From contig CAIVVT010000127.1 in NCBI GenBank assembly GCA_903909435.1, positions 78,503-142,502 on the forward strand: DNA of 64,000 bases, read 5' to 3'. The stretch is from an uncultured Acidobacteriia bacterium (GTDB lineage Bacteria > Acidobacteriota > Terriglobia > Bryobacterales > Bryobacteraceae). Position numbers and translations under genes: made by a program. A model generated the notes under the pieces. The model had not been told where the DNA came from and made no database searches. It worked only from the letters and a program-made list of their open reading frames with translations. Positions 15,479 through 26,900 of this stretch are shown here, piece by piece (the stretch's first letter is position 1; each line of letters opens with the position of its first letter).

Positions 15479-16603
15479 TTACTGCAGCAGGGCCTGCAGG
15501 CGTGCCCGCACCTTCTCGGCGTCGGGTGCTTGCGGGGCCCGCTCCAGGTACAGGCGGAGTGCCGCAGCGGCACCGGCGCGGTCGCCCCGCCGCTCCAGCA
15601 CGGCGCCCAGGATGTTGGCGAGTTTGGGGAATTGGCGGCCCGCATCCAGATCGAGACCGGTACGCGCGCTCTTCTCCGCCTCGTCCAGCTTTTTCAGATT
15701 GAAGCAGGCGATCGCGTGGACCAGGTACATGCCCGGATAGCCTCCCGGCGAGAGTCCAATGACCGCAGCCGAATTCGCCTCGGCTTCTTCCCAGCGCAGG
15801 CCGGTGGCCGCCAGCAGTGCCAGTTGAATGCGTGGACTGAGGAACTTCAAGTCGGCTGAGGATGCGTGGCGAAACGACTCCGCGGCTTGGTCCTTCGCAC
15901 CCTGCGTGAGTTGAAGCTTGCCCAGGTCAAACCAGGCGGTGGCGTAATCCGGAAAGCGCGCGATGGCTTTTTCAAATCTCTTCTGCGCCAGGTCGGCATG
16001 ACCCGCCGCCAACTCCTGCCGTCCCTTGATCAGTTCTTTCCGTGCGGGCTCGGGCGCGTGCAGGCTGTTGACGCTGATGACGCTGCCCTCGCCCTGATCC
16101 AGGGGCTTCAAAACGAGCTGGCCGATGTCGGCGCCCAACCGTAGGTCGAGCCGTCGTAAATTGGCTCGCAGCACTTCGAAGCTCGGCAGGTTCACCACGA
16201 CGCTGCAGGACGAGTACTTGTTGAGTGTCTCGAAGTCCTTCGAAGACCCGAAGCTGAGTTGCAGCCGGAAGCGGAACTCGCCTTGGGTGTCGGCCACTGT
16301 GCGCCGCTCCTCGGCACTCGACCCGCTGGCCGGCAATCCCGGGCAGTCGAGCAGCACCGGGATCATCTCATCCGGCGGCAGACCGTCGAGCAGCACTAGC
16401 CGGCCGGTCAGGAGAATGCCCCTGGTGGTGTCGATCAGGTCCGGGGAGGTGGTCGCGGTTGACGGTGTTGTAGAAGCTGGAGGCTTCGTGGGTGTGGGGA
16501 CGGGAGCGGGCGCAGGGGTCTGCTTCTGTGCCGCGAGCGGGCACACAGCAAACGCCGCAATGGCCGCGAGGCGCGACAGCAAACGGACCGATGCGCAGTT
16601 CAT
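15479..16603 (-). CDS. Secreted TPR-repeat protein
   Basis: 374 residues from ATG 16603, with AAGGAAAG upstream; the longer frame to 16654 lacks a site. The signal peptide ends near CPLAAQ, followed by a Pro/Thr linker and a beta-sandwich-like region (about 60-170) that may be a carboxypeptidase-regulatory-like fold. From about residue 185 there are four to five tetratricopeptide repeats (for example AQKRFEKAIARFPDYATAWFDLGKL; NLKKLDEAEKSARTGLDLD). TPR proteins mediate protein contacts; partner unknown. It converges on the 14951 gene with only 6 bp between. Confidence 0.8.
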   Translation of the reverse strand: MNCASVRLLSRLAAIAAFAVCPLAAQKQTPAPAPVPTPTKPPASTTPSTATTSPDLIDTTRGILLTGRLVLLDGLPPDEMIPVLLDCPGLPASGSSAEERRTVADTQGEFRFRLQLSFGSSKDFETLNKYSSCSVVVNLPSFEVLRANLRRLDLRLGADIGQLVLKPLDQGEGSVISVNSLHAPEPARKELIKGRQELAAGHADLAQKRFEKAIARFPDYATAWFDLGKLQLTQGAKDQAAESFRHASSADLKFLSPRIQLALLAATGLRWEEAEANSAAVIGLSPGGYPGMYLVHAIACFNLKKLDEAEKSARTGLDLDAGRQFPKLANILGAVLERRGDRAGAAAALRLYLERAPQAPDAEKVRARLQALLQ

Positions 16604-16717
16604 GGGCTTTCCTTCCCAACCTCGTGACCGCGATGCGCCGGGGCGTCGCGGCATGCGGTTGAACCCGATATTACACCGGAATTGCAGCGCCGCGAACAGC
16701 GGACTTCCGGTCAGGTC

Positions 16718-18835
16718 CTACCAGGCCAGCAGCGCCTCGGCTTCTCTCAAGATGTCTTCGGTCTGCGGCAGAATGGCGTCTTCCAGTTCCGGATGGTAGC
16801 CGACCCAGGTATCCATGGCGGCTACGCGGCGCACGGGAGCGTCGAGGTATTCGAACAGCTCGCCGGCAATGCGGGCCGCGATTTCGGCGCCATAACCGAA
16901 GCTGAGCGTATCCTCGTGCACGATCAGCACGCGCGAGGTCTTCCTGACCGAGGCCGCAATCGTGTCCCAGTCGTATGGTGCCAGGCAGCGCAAGTCGATC
17001 ACCTCGATTGTGGCGTCCTGGCGGCGGCTCTCGGCCTGGGTAGCGGCTTGCAGCGACTTCTGGACCGTCGCGCCGTAGGTGATCAGTGTCAGGTTCTGGC
17101 CCGGCTTGGCGATGCGCGCCTTGCCGAAGGGGATGGTGTAATCCGGACCCGGATGCGGCGTGCGGTTGTAAGGCTCGCGGTACAGCCGCTTGTGCTCGAG
17201 AAATAGCACGGGATCCTCGCAGCGCAGCGCGGTGCGCAGCAGCCCGCAGGAGTCCAGCGCATTGGACGGGAACACCACGCGCAACCCGGGGATATGCGTG
17301 AAAGCGACCTCGCCGCATTGGCTATGGTAGATCGCGCCGCCGTTGAGGTAGCCCCCGATGGGAATTCGGATCACCATGGGAGCGCTCCAGCCGTTGGCCG
17401 ATCGCCAGCGGATATTGGCGAGCTCGTCGCGAATCTGGAGCATCGCGGGCCACACGTAGTCGAAGAACTGGATCTCGGGTACCGGCTTCAAGCCGCGGGC
17501 CGCCATGCCGATGGCGCGGCCTAGAATGTTCGCTTCCGCGATGGGCGTGTTGAAGCAGCGGTCGGAGCCGAAGCGTGACTGCAAGCCATGGGTCGTCTTG
17601 AAGACGCCACCCTTGCCCTTCACTTCCTTGAGGTTCTCCTCGCGGCTGCAGTCGGCTACATCCTGGCCGAAGACGACGATGCGCTCGTCTCGCGCCATCT
17701 CCTCCGACAGTGTCAGATTGATCTCGTCCACCATCGTGCGAGGCTCGCCCTCGAACTGCGGCTCGGATTCGAACTGGGGACCGCACGGGTCGACGTCCGG
17801 GGAATACAGGAACTCGAGTGCGGCCGAGCGGGACGGCCCCGGGACGTGCAGCACGCGATCGGTGATCTCCTGGATCTCAACGTCCACTTCGTGGCAGATC
17901 CGCTTGTAGGCGTGTTCGTCCAGCAGCCCCTCGGAGATGAGCCAGCGGGGATAGGTGACCAACGGGTCGCGCAGGGCCTCGGCCGCGCGCTCCGCCTCGG
18001 TTTTGTACAGGCGTTCATCGTCGGACAGCGAGTGGGAATACGGCCGGATCACATGCGCGTGCACCATGGCGGGACCGTGACCGGCGCGCACCCAGCCGAT
18101 GGCCTGCGTCAGCGCGCCCACCGAGTCCATGAAGTTGTTGCCGTCGCATTCGATGGTGAATAGGCCCGGGAAGTTCGCCACGAGTTTCGAGATGCTGCCA
18201 CCGGCCGTCTGCCGCTCCACCGGCGTGGAGATGGCGTAGCCATTGTCCTCGACCACGTAGAGGAGCGGGAGGCATTCGAGGCAGGCCACGTTGATGGATT
18301 CCCAGAATTCCCCTTCGCTGGTCGCGCCTTCGCCAGTGGTGACCAGCGTGACTTCATCGGAGCCGGGTTTCAACAGATGCCGCGAACACGCTGAGCCGAC
18401 GGCCTGGCCGAACTGCGTGCCGGTCGGCGAGGATCCGGTGAAGACGTGGCGGTCATAATCCGACCAGTGGGAGGGCATCTGGCGACCGCCGGAGAAGGTG
18501 TCCGCCGCCGCGCCAACGCTTGCCATCAACATGGTCTCGGGGGTGATACCAAGAGCCAGCGCGAGGGCCCGATCTCGGTAGTACGTGAAGAACCAGTCCT
18601 CGCCGGGCTTCAGCAACAGTCCCACGGCGGTCTGAATGCACTCGTGGCCGGCCCCGGAGATCTGGAACCAGATGCGGTTCTGCCGCTTGAGCAGGATCTC
18701 CCGGTCGTCGATGCGCCGGGACATCTGCATGATGCGGAAAGCGCGAATCAGCGTCTCACGGTCCAAGCCGTGGTAGGGCTGAGCCGCTGCGCTTGCTTGC
18801 AGGCTACTTCGGGCGGAACTCGCCATCGAATCCAT
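16718..18835 (-). CDS. 2-oxoacid dehydrogenase E1, fused alpha and beta subunits
   Basis: 705 residues from ATG 18835; the next ATG (18826) is better spaced from AAAGGGAG and may be the real start (702 residues). The alpha half (about 20-345) has the thiamine-diphosphate motif [11 protein letters not shown] with NGYAIS, the form typical of branched-chain 2-oxoacid dehydrogenases. The beta half (about 360-705) has [13 protein letters not shown], the HSQ motif and [15 protein letters not shown] linker at about 345-360 (Glu/Pro/Phe-rich) joins them. The enzyme decarboxylates a 2-oxoacid and passes the acyl group to E2 lipoate. E2 and E3 genes are not in the window. Divergent from citrate synthase, 144 bp apart. 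Confidence 0.9.
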   Translation of the reverse strand: MDSMASSARSSLQASAAAQPYHGLDRETLIRAFRIMQMSRRIDDREILLKRQNRIWFQISGAGHECIQTAVGLLLKPGEDWFFTYYRDRALALALGITPETMLMASVGAAADTFSGGRQMPSHWSDYDRHVFTGSSPTGTQFGQAVGSACSRHLLKPGSDEVTLVTTGEGATSEGEFWESINVACLECLPLLYVVEDNGYAISTPVERQTAGGSISKLVANFPGLFTIECDGNNFMDSVGALTQAIGWVRAGHGPAMVHAHVIRPYSHSLSDDERLYKTEAERAAEALRDPLVTYPRWLISEGLLDEHAYKRICHEVDVEIQEITDRVLHVPGPSRSAALEFLYSPDVDPCGPQFESEPQFEGEPRTMVDEINLTLSEEMARDERIVVFGQDVADCSREENLKEVKGKGGVFKTTHGLQSRFGSDRCFNTPIAEANILGRAIGMAARGLKPVPEIQFFDYVWPAMLQIRDELANIRWRSANGWSAPMVIRIPIGGYLNGGAIYHSQCGEVAFTHIPGLRVVFPSNALDSCGLLRTALRCEDPVLFLEHKRLYREPYNRTPHPGPDYTIPFGKARIAKPGQNLTLITYGATVQKSLQAATQAESRRQDATIEVIDLRCLAPYDWDTIAASVRKTSRVLIVHEDTLSFGYGAEIAARIAGELFEYLDAPVRRVAAMDTWVGYHPELEDAILPQTEDILREAEALLAW

Positions 18836-18979
18836 TCTCCCTTTGACAGTTTAGCGGATGATTCAGGCCGGGATGAGTTACGTGTCGAACAGCGTTGGGG
18901 AAACCGGCCTAAACGAAATCCGGCGGAAATTGAAGGGCTTGCGCCTGTGCCCGTTCAACGGGCTTTACAATGGAGAATC

Positions 18980-20104
18980 ATGAGCGGAGCAGGTGCAGGA
19001 CTGGAAGGCGTCATAGCCGCCGAAAGCTCGATTTGTTACATCGACGGGCAGGCCGGCGTGCTGGCCTATCACGGTTACGATATCAACACGCTGGCCGGGA
19101 ATGCCTGCTTTGAAGAAGTCGTGTTCCTGCTTTGGCATGGCCGCCTTCCCACCCAGGCCGAACTGGAGCAGACCCGGCGGGCGCTGTACCTGGAGAGAGG
19201 GCTGCCCCGCAGCGTGGTGGACTTTCTGAAGAGCATCCCGCAGGTGAAGCCGATGGAAGCGCTGCGCTCGGCGGTGAGCCTGCTCGGTTCGCTGGACCCC
19301 ACGGCGCGCGAGACCTCCGTCGCGGCGAATCTGCACCGGGCGCTGTGCCTGGTGGCCCAGGCTTCCACCATCGTCACCACGTTTGATCGCGTTCGGAAGG
19401 ACCTGCACGTCGTGGAGGGCGACCCGAAATTGGGCTTCGCCGCGAACTTCCTTTACTGCCTGACTGGGAAGCGCCCGGACCGGGTGAGCGAGAAGGCGTT
19501 CGACATCGCACTGACGCTGCACGCGGACCACGAGTTCAACGCCTCGACGTTCGCAGGGCGCGTGGTGGCGGCGACCCTGAGCGACATCTACTCGGCCGTG
19601 ACGGCGGCGATCGGCGCCTTGAAAGGCCCGCTGCACGGCGGGGCGAACGAGGATGTGATCAAGCTGCTGCAGGAAGCCGGCGGGCCGGAACGCGGGGCCG
19701 CGATGGTGGAAGCCATGCTGGCGGCGAAAAAGAAGGTCCCGGGCTTCGGGCACCGCGTCTACCGGACGCAGGACCCCCGCGCGGCGCATCTGCGCTCGCT
19801 CAGCGAGGAACTCGGAAAACGGACCGGACACGAACGGTTGTACCTGACTTCGCGCAGGATCGAGGAGACGGTAGCCCGGCTGAAGCCTGGAATCTACCCG
19901 AACGTGGATTTCTACTCGGCCTCGACTTACTTTTCGCTGGGCATCCCGGTGGACCTGTTTACGCCGGTCTTCGCGGTGAGCCGGATGTCGGGCTGGACGG
20001 CGCACATTCTGGAGCAGTATGCCAACAACCGCCTGATCCGGCCGCGGGCCGACTACAAGGGCGCGCAGCCGCCCCTGCCCTGGGTGCCGGGGGAGAGTCG
20101 TTGA
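18980..20104 (+). CDS. Citrate synthase (or 2-methylcitrate synthase)
   Basis: 374 residues from ATG 18980, with GGAGA just upstream; the open frame extends back to 18446 but that part is antisense to the E1 gene. Catalytic residues of the short bacterial/archaeal citrate synthase type are visible: His in GPLHGGANE, His in PGFGHRVY and Asp in PNVDFYSAS. It condenses acetyl-CoA with oxaloacetate, or propionyl-CoA if a methylcitrate enzyme; the two cannot be separated by eye. serS follows 57 bp later. Placement opposite a 2-oxoacid dehydrogenase E1 fits central acyl-CoA metabolism. Confidence 0.92.
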   Translation: MSGAGAGLEGVIAAESSICYIDGQAGVLAYHGYDINTLAGNACFEEVVFLLWHGRLPTQAELEQTRRALYLERGLPRSVVDFLKSIPQVKPMEALRSAVSLLGSLDPTARETSVAANLHRALCLVAQASTIVTTFDRVRKDLHVVEGDPKLGFAANFLYCLTGKRPDRVSEKAFDIALTLHADHEFNASTFAGRVVAATLSDIYSAVTAAIGALKGPLHGGANEDVIKLLQEAGGPERGAAMVEAMLAAKKKVPGFGHRVYRTQDPRAAHLRSLSEELGKRTGHERLYLTSRRIEETVARLKPGIYPNVDFYSASTYFSLGIPVDLFTPVFAVSRMSGWTAHILEQYANNRLIRPRADYKGAQPPLPWVPGESR

Positions 20105-20161
20105 TAGAGCAGGACGAGGCCACCGCGCCCTTTCGATCACGGCTCGGAATAGAGATTCTTT

Positions 20162-21442
20162 ATGCATGATTTGAGTTACTTTCGATCCAATCTAGATGCC
20201 GTTGCGCAGCGGCTCGCCGACCGGGGATTCAGCCTGGACGTGGAGGTCTTTCGCGCCGCCGACTCGAAGCGCCGCGCGGCGGTCACCGAGATCGAGGCTT
20301 TGAAGGCCCGCCGCAATGTGGAATCGCAGGAGATCGGCAAGAAAAAGAAGGCCGGCGAGGACACCGAAGCGCTGCAGGCCGCGGTGCGTGAGATTGGCGA
20401 GCGCATCACCTCACTGGACGAGCAGGTGAAGGCGGTGGACGAGGAGTTCCGGCTGACCCTCGCGGGCATTCCGAACCTGCCTCACGAGTCCGTTCCGAAG
20501 GGCAAGTCGGAAGCTGACAACGTCGAGGTGTCGAAGTGGGGCACGATTCCGCAGTTCGATTTCGAGCCAAAGTCGCACTGGGACCTGGGGCCGGAGCTTG
20601 GGATTCTCGACTTTGAGCGGGCCACGAAAATCACGGGCGCGCGATTCGCGGTTTATTTCGGTTTGGGCGCAAAACTCGAGCGGGCGCTGATCAACTTCAT
20701 GCTCGACCTGCACACGAAGGAGCATGGCTATACGGAGGTGCTGCCTCCGTTCCTGATCAACTCGGCCAGCCTGTTCGGGACGGGGCAATTGCCCAAGTTC
20801 GCGGAAGATCTATTCCATTGCGAGGGCTGGGACCTGTGGCTGGCCCCGACCGCCGAGGTGCCGGTAACGAACCTGTTCCGCGACGAAACCCTGGACATCG
20901 ACCGCCTGCCGATCCGGTTGACCGCGTACACGCCGTGCTTCCGGAGCGAGGCCGGCAGTTACGGGCGCGACGTGCGGGGCATCATTCGCCAGCACCAGTT
21001 CCAGAAAGTCGAACTGGTGGTGTTCTCGAAGCCCGATGACAGCTATGCCGAGCACGAGCGACTGACCCGCTGCGCGGAGGAAGTGCTTGAAAAGCTGGGG
21101 CTTCCCTACCGCCGGATGCTGCTGTGCGCGGGCGATACGGGGTTCTCCTCGGCCAAGACCTACGACCTGGAAGTGTGGCTTCCGGGGCAGAAGACCTACA
21201 AGGAAATCTCGTCCTGTTCGAACTTTGAAAGCTTCCAGGCGCGCCGGGCCAGCATCCGGTACCGGGCCGGCAAAAAGAACGAATTCGTCCACACGCTGAA
21301 CGGTAGCGGCCTGGCGGTCGGGCGGACGTGGCTCGCCATCATCGAGAACTACCAGCAGAAGGACGGCAGCGTATTGGTGCCCGAGGCGCTGCGGCAGTTC
21401 CTGGGCGCGGAAGTGATCACCCGGGACGGCGGGTTGAAGTAA
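20162..21442 (+). CDS. serS: Seryl-tRNA synthetase
   Basis: 426 residues, normal length. The N-terminal coiled-coil tRNA-binding arm spans about 25-105 (Lys/Glu/Arg-rich heptads). The class II catalytic core follows: [13 protein letters not shown], motif 2 ([20 protein letters not shown]) and motif 3 ([17 protein letters not shown]). It charges tRNA-Ser in the cytoplasm. The N-terminus [12 protein letters not shown] matches the family start. No T-box or leader peptide is visible upstream. It lies downstream of citrate synthase on the same strand and is possibly co-transcribed. Confidence 0.97.
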   Translation: MHDLSYFRSNLDAVAQRLADRGFSLDVEVFRAADSKRRAAVTEIEALKARRNVESQEIGKKKKAGEDTEALQAAVREIGERITSLDEQVKAVDEEFRLTLAGIPNLPHESVPKGKSEADNVEVSKWGTIPQFDFEPKSHWDLGPELGILDFERATKITGARFAVYFGLGAKLERALINFMLDLHTKEHGYTEVLPPFLINSASLFGTGQLPKFAEDLFHCEGWDLWLAPTAEVPVTNLFRDETLDIDRLPIRLTAYTPCFRSEAGSYGRDVRGIIRQHQFQKVELVVFSKPDDSYAEHERLTRCAEEVLEKLGLPYRRMLLCAGDTGFSSAKTYDLEVWLPGQKTYKEISSCSNFESFQARRASIRYRAGKKNEFVHTLNGSGLAVGRTWLAIIENYQQKDGSVLVPEALRQFLGAEVITRDGGLK

Positions 21443-21672
21443 CGACTGAACCCGTCCGAGCCGCGCCAGGGGAACACCCAAGCGGTGCTTCGAACTCTCC
21501 GCCATGCGCCGGTCGCCGCGCCGGAGAATAAATCTGTCTGCTCCAACCTGCTGATTCCAAAACTCTTCAACCGGTACTTGCTCCGGACTCCGGCCGGTGG
21601 GCTTGCCCGGCGGGAGTAGCCTTGTGCCGCAGGGTGAATTACCCCAGCGAGGGCGGCGCGAGGAGATGAGGT

Positions 21673-22530
21673 ATGGAGATGCGGAACATTCAACAGCCGG
21701 GGAACCGGCGCGAACCGGCAGTCCGGGCGGGCATGATATTGGCCCTGGTCTTTGGAATCGGGGCCGGAGGGGCGCTAGCGACCCCGCCATTGACGACGGT
21801 TCAGGACCAGTTGTTCCGCGCAGACGGCACCCCGGTGAACGGCACATTGCTGATTTCGTGGAGTGCGTTCGTCGCGTCAGACAACTCGAATGTTCCGGCT
21901 AACACACTGCGGGTACCGGTCAGCGGCGGGCTGTTGCGCGTTAAGCTGGTGCCAACCACGACGGCGACCCCGGCGACGGGCTACAAGGTGATGTACCTGG
22001 TTGACGGGAAGCTGACGAACACGGAGTCGTGGTCGGTGCCGCCCAGCATCGCGGCGGTGGCGGTCAAGCTGGTGAGGACGTCCACGCCGCCGGTGACAGC
22101 GCCGCCCGCCGACACGGCGATCCAAGTCGCGGATGTGGCGGGGTTGAGCGATGCGCTGGCGGACCGGCCGTCAAGAGGCAGCGGCTACCTGCCGGGCCGG
22201 ATTCTCGTTCCCGACACGAACGGCGACCTGTCGGGCATGAACGGATCCGCTGACCAATGCGTGAGGGGAGACGGGTCGATGGGGCCGTGCGGATCGAATC
22301 TGAACTTCTACGACCTGGAGACGCCCAACGGGGCGATGAACGGCTCGAATGCCGGGTTCACGCTGGTCAGGGCGCCGAGCCCGGCGACATGCCTGCTGCT
22401 GTTCAGGAACGGATTGCTGCAGAAGGCGGGGGTCGATTACACCCTGACGGGGCCGTCGATCTGGTTCCAACCGGGCTCGGTACCGCAACCGGGGGACCTG
22501 CTGCAGGCGAGCTACCGGGCTGGGCGATAG
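21673..22530 (+). CDS. Secreted protein with phage-tail-like C-terminal domain
   Basis: 285 residues, good ribosome site (GAGGAGATGAGGT). The hydrophobic segment MILALVFGIGAGGALATP is a signal peptide set about 20 residues in. The first half is beta-rich. A Pro/Thr spacer and GRILVPDTNGDLSGMNGSADQCV precede a C-terminal domain (about 215-285) with LLLFRNGLLQKAGVDYTLTG and an ending QPGDLLQASYR. That pattern is common in phage tail-fibre and baseplate proteins, but no other phage gene is nearby. Function unknown, likely extracellular. It converges on 22551-23531 with a 20-bp gap. Confidence 0.65.
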   Translation: MEMRNIQQPGNRREPAVRAGMILALVFGIGAGGALATPPLTTVQDQLFRADGTPVNGTLLISWSAFVASDNSNVPANTLRVPVSGGLLRVKLVPTTTATPATGYKVMYLVDGKLTNTESWSVPPSIAAVAVKLVRTSTPPVTAPPADTAIQVADVAGLSDALADRPSRGSGYLPGRILVPDTNGDLSGMNGSADQCVRGDGSMGPCGSNLNFYDLETPNGAMNGSNAGFTLVRAPSPATCLLLFRNGLLQKAGVDYTLTGPSIWFQPGSVPQPGDLLQASYRAGR

Positions 22531-22550
22531 CCTCCTGCAGCGGATCTGTG

Positions 22551-23531
22551 CTAGAGGGCTCGCCGGCGAAGGCGTCCGAGAGCGAGGAGCAGCGCCCCAC
22601 CCCCGGCCATCAGCAGGCTGGTTCCGGCTTCCGGGATGGGGGGAGGCGGAGGGACAGGGCCACCACCGCCAAAGCCGCCGGAAGTGGGGACCGATAGCCA
22701 GGTTGGTCCGAGCATCGTGTCTCCGAGGACCACGCCGAGGTCGTTGATGGCGACCAGGTAAGTTTCGAGGCCCTCCACGGGGCGGATGTCGTAAAACGCA
22801 CCGGAATAGCCGGTATAACCGTCGGGCATGCAAGTGGGGCAATCGCTATGCCATCCAACGATCTGGCCCGAGTCGTTGATGGCGCGGGCAAAGCTGTCAG
22901 GAGCGCCAGAGAAATCGGCGTTGTCAAACGTTACGCCGTTAAAGCTGAACGCATGAAACTGAGAGCCGTCGAAATAGCTTCCCACAACCTGGCCCAATGC
23001 GTTGATACCCAAAACATACGTTCCAGCCGCGCCGGGGACATCGAGCGTCGTGTAGACGCCGCCCTGCTCGATGAAACCGTGGGTGATGCCAGCCGAATCG
23101 ACGTAGTAACCCACGACCTTGCCGCTGTTGTTAATGCCAAAGGCGAGGGTGGACCTGGCACCGGGGAAACTCAGAGTGCTGTAGACGCCTGATTTCTCGA
23201 TGAACCCCTGCACGGATCCAGAGGCAGTCTGATAGTAGCCGACGACCTGACCAGCGTCATTGACTCCTTCCGGGTGGGTTCCTACGCCTGAAGCCGAGTC
23301 CGGCACCATGATGGGCGAAAATCCCTTGCTGTCAAACAGGAATCCGGTGTAGACGCCGGCGTTGAGATTCCAGCCCACGTAGTCGCCCATGTTGTTCATT
23401 CCAGAGGCAACAGTGCTACCCCAGGCAATCGTGGGATCCGAATAGACGGCAAAAGTCGGTCCAGCCAGCGCGGGCAAAGCAAGCAGGAAGACACACCCCA
23501 AAAAATCGAAAATCAAACTGCGTGTTTTCAT
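22551..23531 (-). CDS. HAF-repeat protein with PEP-CTERM sorting signal
   Basis: 326 residues from ATG 23531 (GAGGAGG about 12 nt upstream; longer frames lack a site). Signal peptide MKTRSLIFDFLGCVFLLALPALAG. The mature part is built of about six HAF-type repeats with the theme GINNSGKVVGYY / GVNDAGQVVGYY and GFIEQGGVYTTL. The C-terminus has a Pro-rich stretch, PEAGTSLLMAGGGALLLALG and an RLRRR tail: a PEP-CTERM signal read by an exosortase (EpsH/XrtA type). No exosortase is in the window. Likely exported to the outer surface or matrix. Confidence 0.85.
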   Translation of the reverse strand: MKTRSLIFDFLGCVFLLALPALAGPTFAVYSDPTIAWGSTVASGMNNMGDYVGWNLNAGVYTGFLFDSKGFSPIMVPDSASGVGTHPEGVNDAGQVVGYYQTASGSVQGFIEKSGVYSTLSFPGARSTLAFGINNSGKVVGYYVDSAGITHGFIEQGGVYTTLDVPGAAGTYVLGINALGQVVGSYFDGSQFHAFSFNGVTFDNADFSGAPDSFARAINDSGQIVGWHSDCPTCMPDGYTGYSGAFYDIRPVEGLETYLVAINDLGVVLGDTMLGPTWLSVPTSGGFGGGGPVPPPPPIPEAGTSLLMAGGGALLLALGRLRRRAL

Positions 23532-23970
23532 GTGAGAGTGACTCCTCCTCAAGAGTCTAAACATGCACGAGCCCACACCCTTCCCTCCGGGTGGCAACAA
23601 CCCTGTAGGCATTGTAAATACGTGGTTTGCAGGCGTCAATCATTAATTTCCATGAATAAACGATATTGAGACTCAAATGTCACTCAAATTGGCTATGTGC
23701 AAGTCCGGCCCGGATTCGACAACGCAGTAATGGAAGGCGTAGAACGGGATCGGGTAATCGCCGCCCGCCGGGCGCGAGGATTCCGACGACGCACCAGTGA
23801 ATAGCATGTAATGCTCACTTGAAACAGCGGTAAAGCGGCCAAATCTCCCATGGTATTCCCGGTCCGGAATGCGATAACGGATACCGATCCGGCGCGAGCG
23901 GAAAAAGAGGTAGCTCAAGTTGAGAGCGAGGCTTGAACCGGAAGGGCGCTTGTGTCTATATACTCACAGC
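23532..23970. other. Divergent intergenic region before the signalling operon
   Basis: An 81-codon frame (23673-23918, minus, TTG start) is open but has no family features or good ribosome site, so I do not call it. The AT-rich part at 23,600-23,690 probably carries the promoter of the PEP-CTERM gene. Nothing else stands out. Confidence 0.4.
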
Positions 23971-26900
23971 ATGCGCGAGGCGGACGCAAGTCGCGACACC
24001 AACTCACTGAACAGGCTGCATGTCGCGTCCAGCGAGGTTAGCCGGGCGATCCTGCGCGCACACTCACGCCAGAGTCTGCTGAACGAAGTAACCCGCATTC
24101 TTGTCGAATCCGGTGGATTCGCCATGGCCTACATCGCGTGGCACGATCCGGAGTCCCGGCAATTGGTGCCGGTGGCACGCTGCGGAGACGACACCGGCTA
24201 CGTGGACCACATCGTGATTTACACCGACGACCGGCCTGAGGCTCAGGGTCCAGGCGGAACCGCGTTTCGTACGGGAGCGCCTTATATCTGCAACGATTTC
24301 GCGCACGACGAGCACACACGACCATGGCGGGCGGAGGCCGGCGTTTCCGGTTGGCTGGCCTCGGCTGGACTCCCGATCGTGTACAAAGGCGCACCCTGCG
24401 GCCTGCTGTCCATCTATGCCCGCGAACAGGGGTTCTTCGGTTCGAGCGAAGTGGAACTGCTGCGCGATGTGGCCGGCGACATCGCGTTTGGGCTGGAACA
24501 CATCGAGTCGCAGAGGCTGAAGAGAGAGGTCGAAGAGGCTTTAGCCGCAAACGAGCAACGGCTCAGGCTCGCGTTGGAGTCCTCCGAACTCGGCACCTTC
24601 GACTGGGATCTGGTCAGAGGCAGGTTCCACCGGGACCGGCGGCAGGAGCAGATTTACGGCTATGGAGTGGGTGAGTTCGGCGACTCCTATGAAGCGTTCA
24701 TGGACCACGTCCACCCGGACGACCAAGCCGCCGTCAGCAAAGCGTTGGAAGCGGCCGCTCTGAGCGGGGGAAGGATTCATGTAGAGTTCCGGGTCGTCTG
24801 GCCTGATGGGAGTATCCACTGGGCCGTTAGCCGGGGAGAGCTAACCCACGACGAAGCGGGCACGCCGATCCGGCTGATCGGAACCACAGCCGACATCACC
24901 GAACGCGTCCATAGCACGGAGGCGCTGCGGCGGAGCGAGGAGACCCACAGAAAACTCTTTGAGAGTGTTCCGCAGGGCGTCGTGTATCAGGACGCGAATG
25001 GGGACATCACATCCGCGAATCCGGCAGCGCAACGAATTCTCGGTTTGAGCCTGGGTCAACTGCGCGGGGTTGAGGCGAAAGACCCAGGCTGGGGACTGTT
25101 CCACGAGGACGGCGCGCCCTGGCGCACTGAAGACCATCCGAGCATGGTGGCCGTGCGAACGGGGCAAGCGGTCAGAAATGTGGTGATGTACGTCGTCAAG
25201 CCCGGGGCTCCGGCAGCGACCTGGATGCTGGTGAATTCCGTCCCGCTGGGCGCACCGGGCCAGGAGCGGATTTCCCAGGTCTACACAACGTTTGAGGACA
25301 TCACGGAGAGGAAACGGGCCGAAGATGAACTGCGAGCGAGAGACGCCCGGATTCATCATCTGAACGAAGTCCTGCTTGCCATCCGCAACGTGCAGCGGGT
25401 GCTTCTGGAAAGCTCCGATGCAATGGAGATGCTGGGGGGCGTCTGCAAGAGCTTGGCGAGAACGCGAGGTTACGTTAAGGTCCTGGTGGCACAACCGGAC
25501 GAAACCACGAAAAGCGTACGTTCCGTGGCGGATTCCGGAACGGGTGGGGACTTCTTTTCGCACGCGCCGGTCAGGTGGGACGACGGCCCGCTGGGCCAGG
25601 GGCCCACGGGTACCGCAATCCGGGAGCGACGGACCGTCGTATTCGACGACATCTCAAACGATCCCAGGTTTGCGCCCTGGCGGGATGCGCTGATTCGAAC
25701 CGGGGCTGCATCGATCGCTTCCATACCTCTGATTTGCCGGAACCGGATGTATGGGGTTCTCACCGTTAACGCCGACAGAGTATGCGCCTTCGACGAGGAA
25801 GAGATCGAACTACTGACGGGCCTGGGTTCGGACGTGGCCCGTGCGCTGCGTGGACTGGAGGACCATGCGGCCCGCATGGAAGCCGAAGCCGTTCTGCGGG
25901 TTAAAGACCGGGCTATCGAAACCTCAATCACCGCCATTGCGATCGCCGATCCCTCCTCGAATGTGACCTACGTCAACGCGTCGTTCCTGCAGATGTGGGG
26001 CTATGACGATGCGGGCGAGGTGGTTGGCAGGCCAATTCTGGATTTCTGGGACGCGCCAGAAAATACCATTCGTGTACTGGGCGAGATGCGGAGAGACGGC
26101 AGTTGGGTCGGTGAACTGGCTGCAGTCCGGAAGAATGGTGAGACCTTTGCAGCCGAACTGAACTGCTCGGTGATCAAGGATCCCGAGGGAACGCCGATTT
26201 GCGTGATGGGCTCGTTCCTGGACATCACCGACCGCAAGCGAGCCGAGCAGGCGTTGCGCGTAAAGGATCAGGCAATCGAAGCATCCATGACCGGTTTCGG
26301 GCTGGCGGATTCGCAGGGAATTCTGATTTATGCGAACTCAGCGTTACTCAGCATGTGGGGCTACGACGACGCTAGCGAAGTGCTGGGAACACCGGCCCCC
26401 GGGTACTTTGAATCTCCGGAGGAAGTCATAACCATCCTTACGACACTCCCGGAAGTACGGCACTGGGCGGGCGAACTCCGCGGATGCCGCAAGAACGGCC
26501 AGACATTCGATGCGCAGCTCTCGGCCACACTCATACTTGACGAATCCGGGAATCCCCTGTGCATTCAAAGCAGCGTGGTGGACGTCACCGAACGCAAGCG
26601 AGCCGAAACCGAGTTGGCCGTGGCGCACGCCGAGCTTGGAGCCGTCAACGCAAGCCTGGAACAGCGGGTGATCGAACGCAGCCGGGAACTCGCGCTCAGC
26701 GAACAGCGAATGCGGATGGCGGCCGAGGGCGCGGGCCTGGGGGCTTACACAGTCAACTTCGAGACCGGTGAATTCTACTGGTCGGTGGAATTCAAGAGGC
26801 TTCAGGGCCTGGCCGCGAATGAGGCTGTCGTGCTGGACGAACAGGGCGTCCCCAGCGGCGTCCATCCGTACGACCACGACAACTTGGCCCGGGCGCTGGC

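Noticed and set aside
18965..20167. 400-codon minus-strand open frame
   Set aside because: Antisense to citrate synthase, whose catalytic residues are intact; Arg/His/Gln-rich shadow.
20810..21847. 345-codon minus-strand open frame
   Set aside because: Antisense to serS; same type of compositional shadow.
23673..23918. 81-codon minus-strand frame before the giant kinase
   Set aside because: TTG start without a ribosome site and no recognisable domain.
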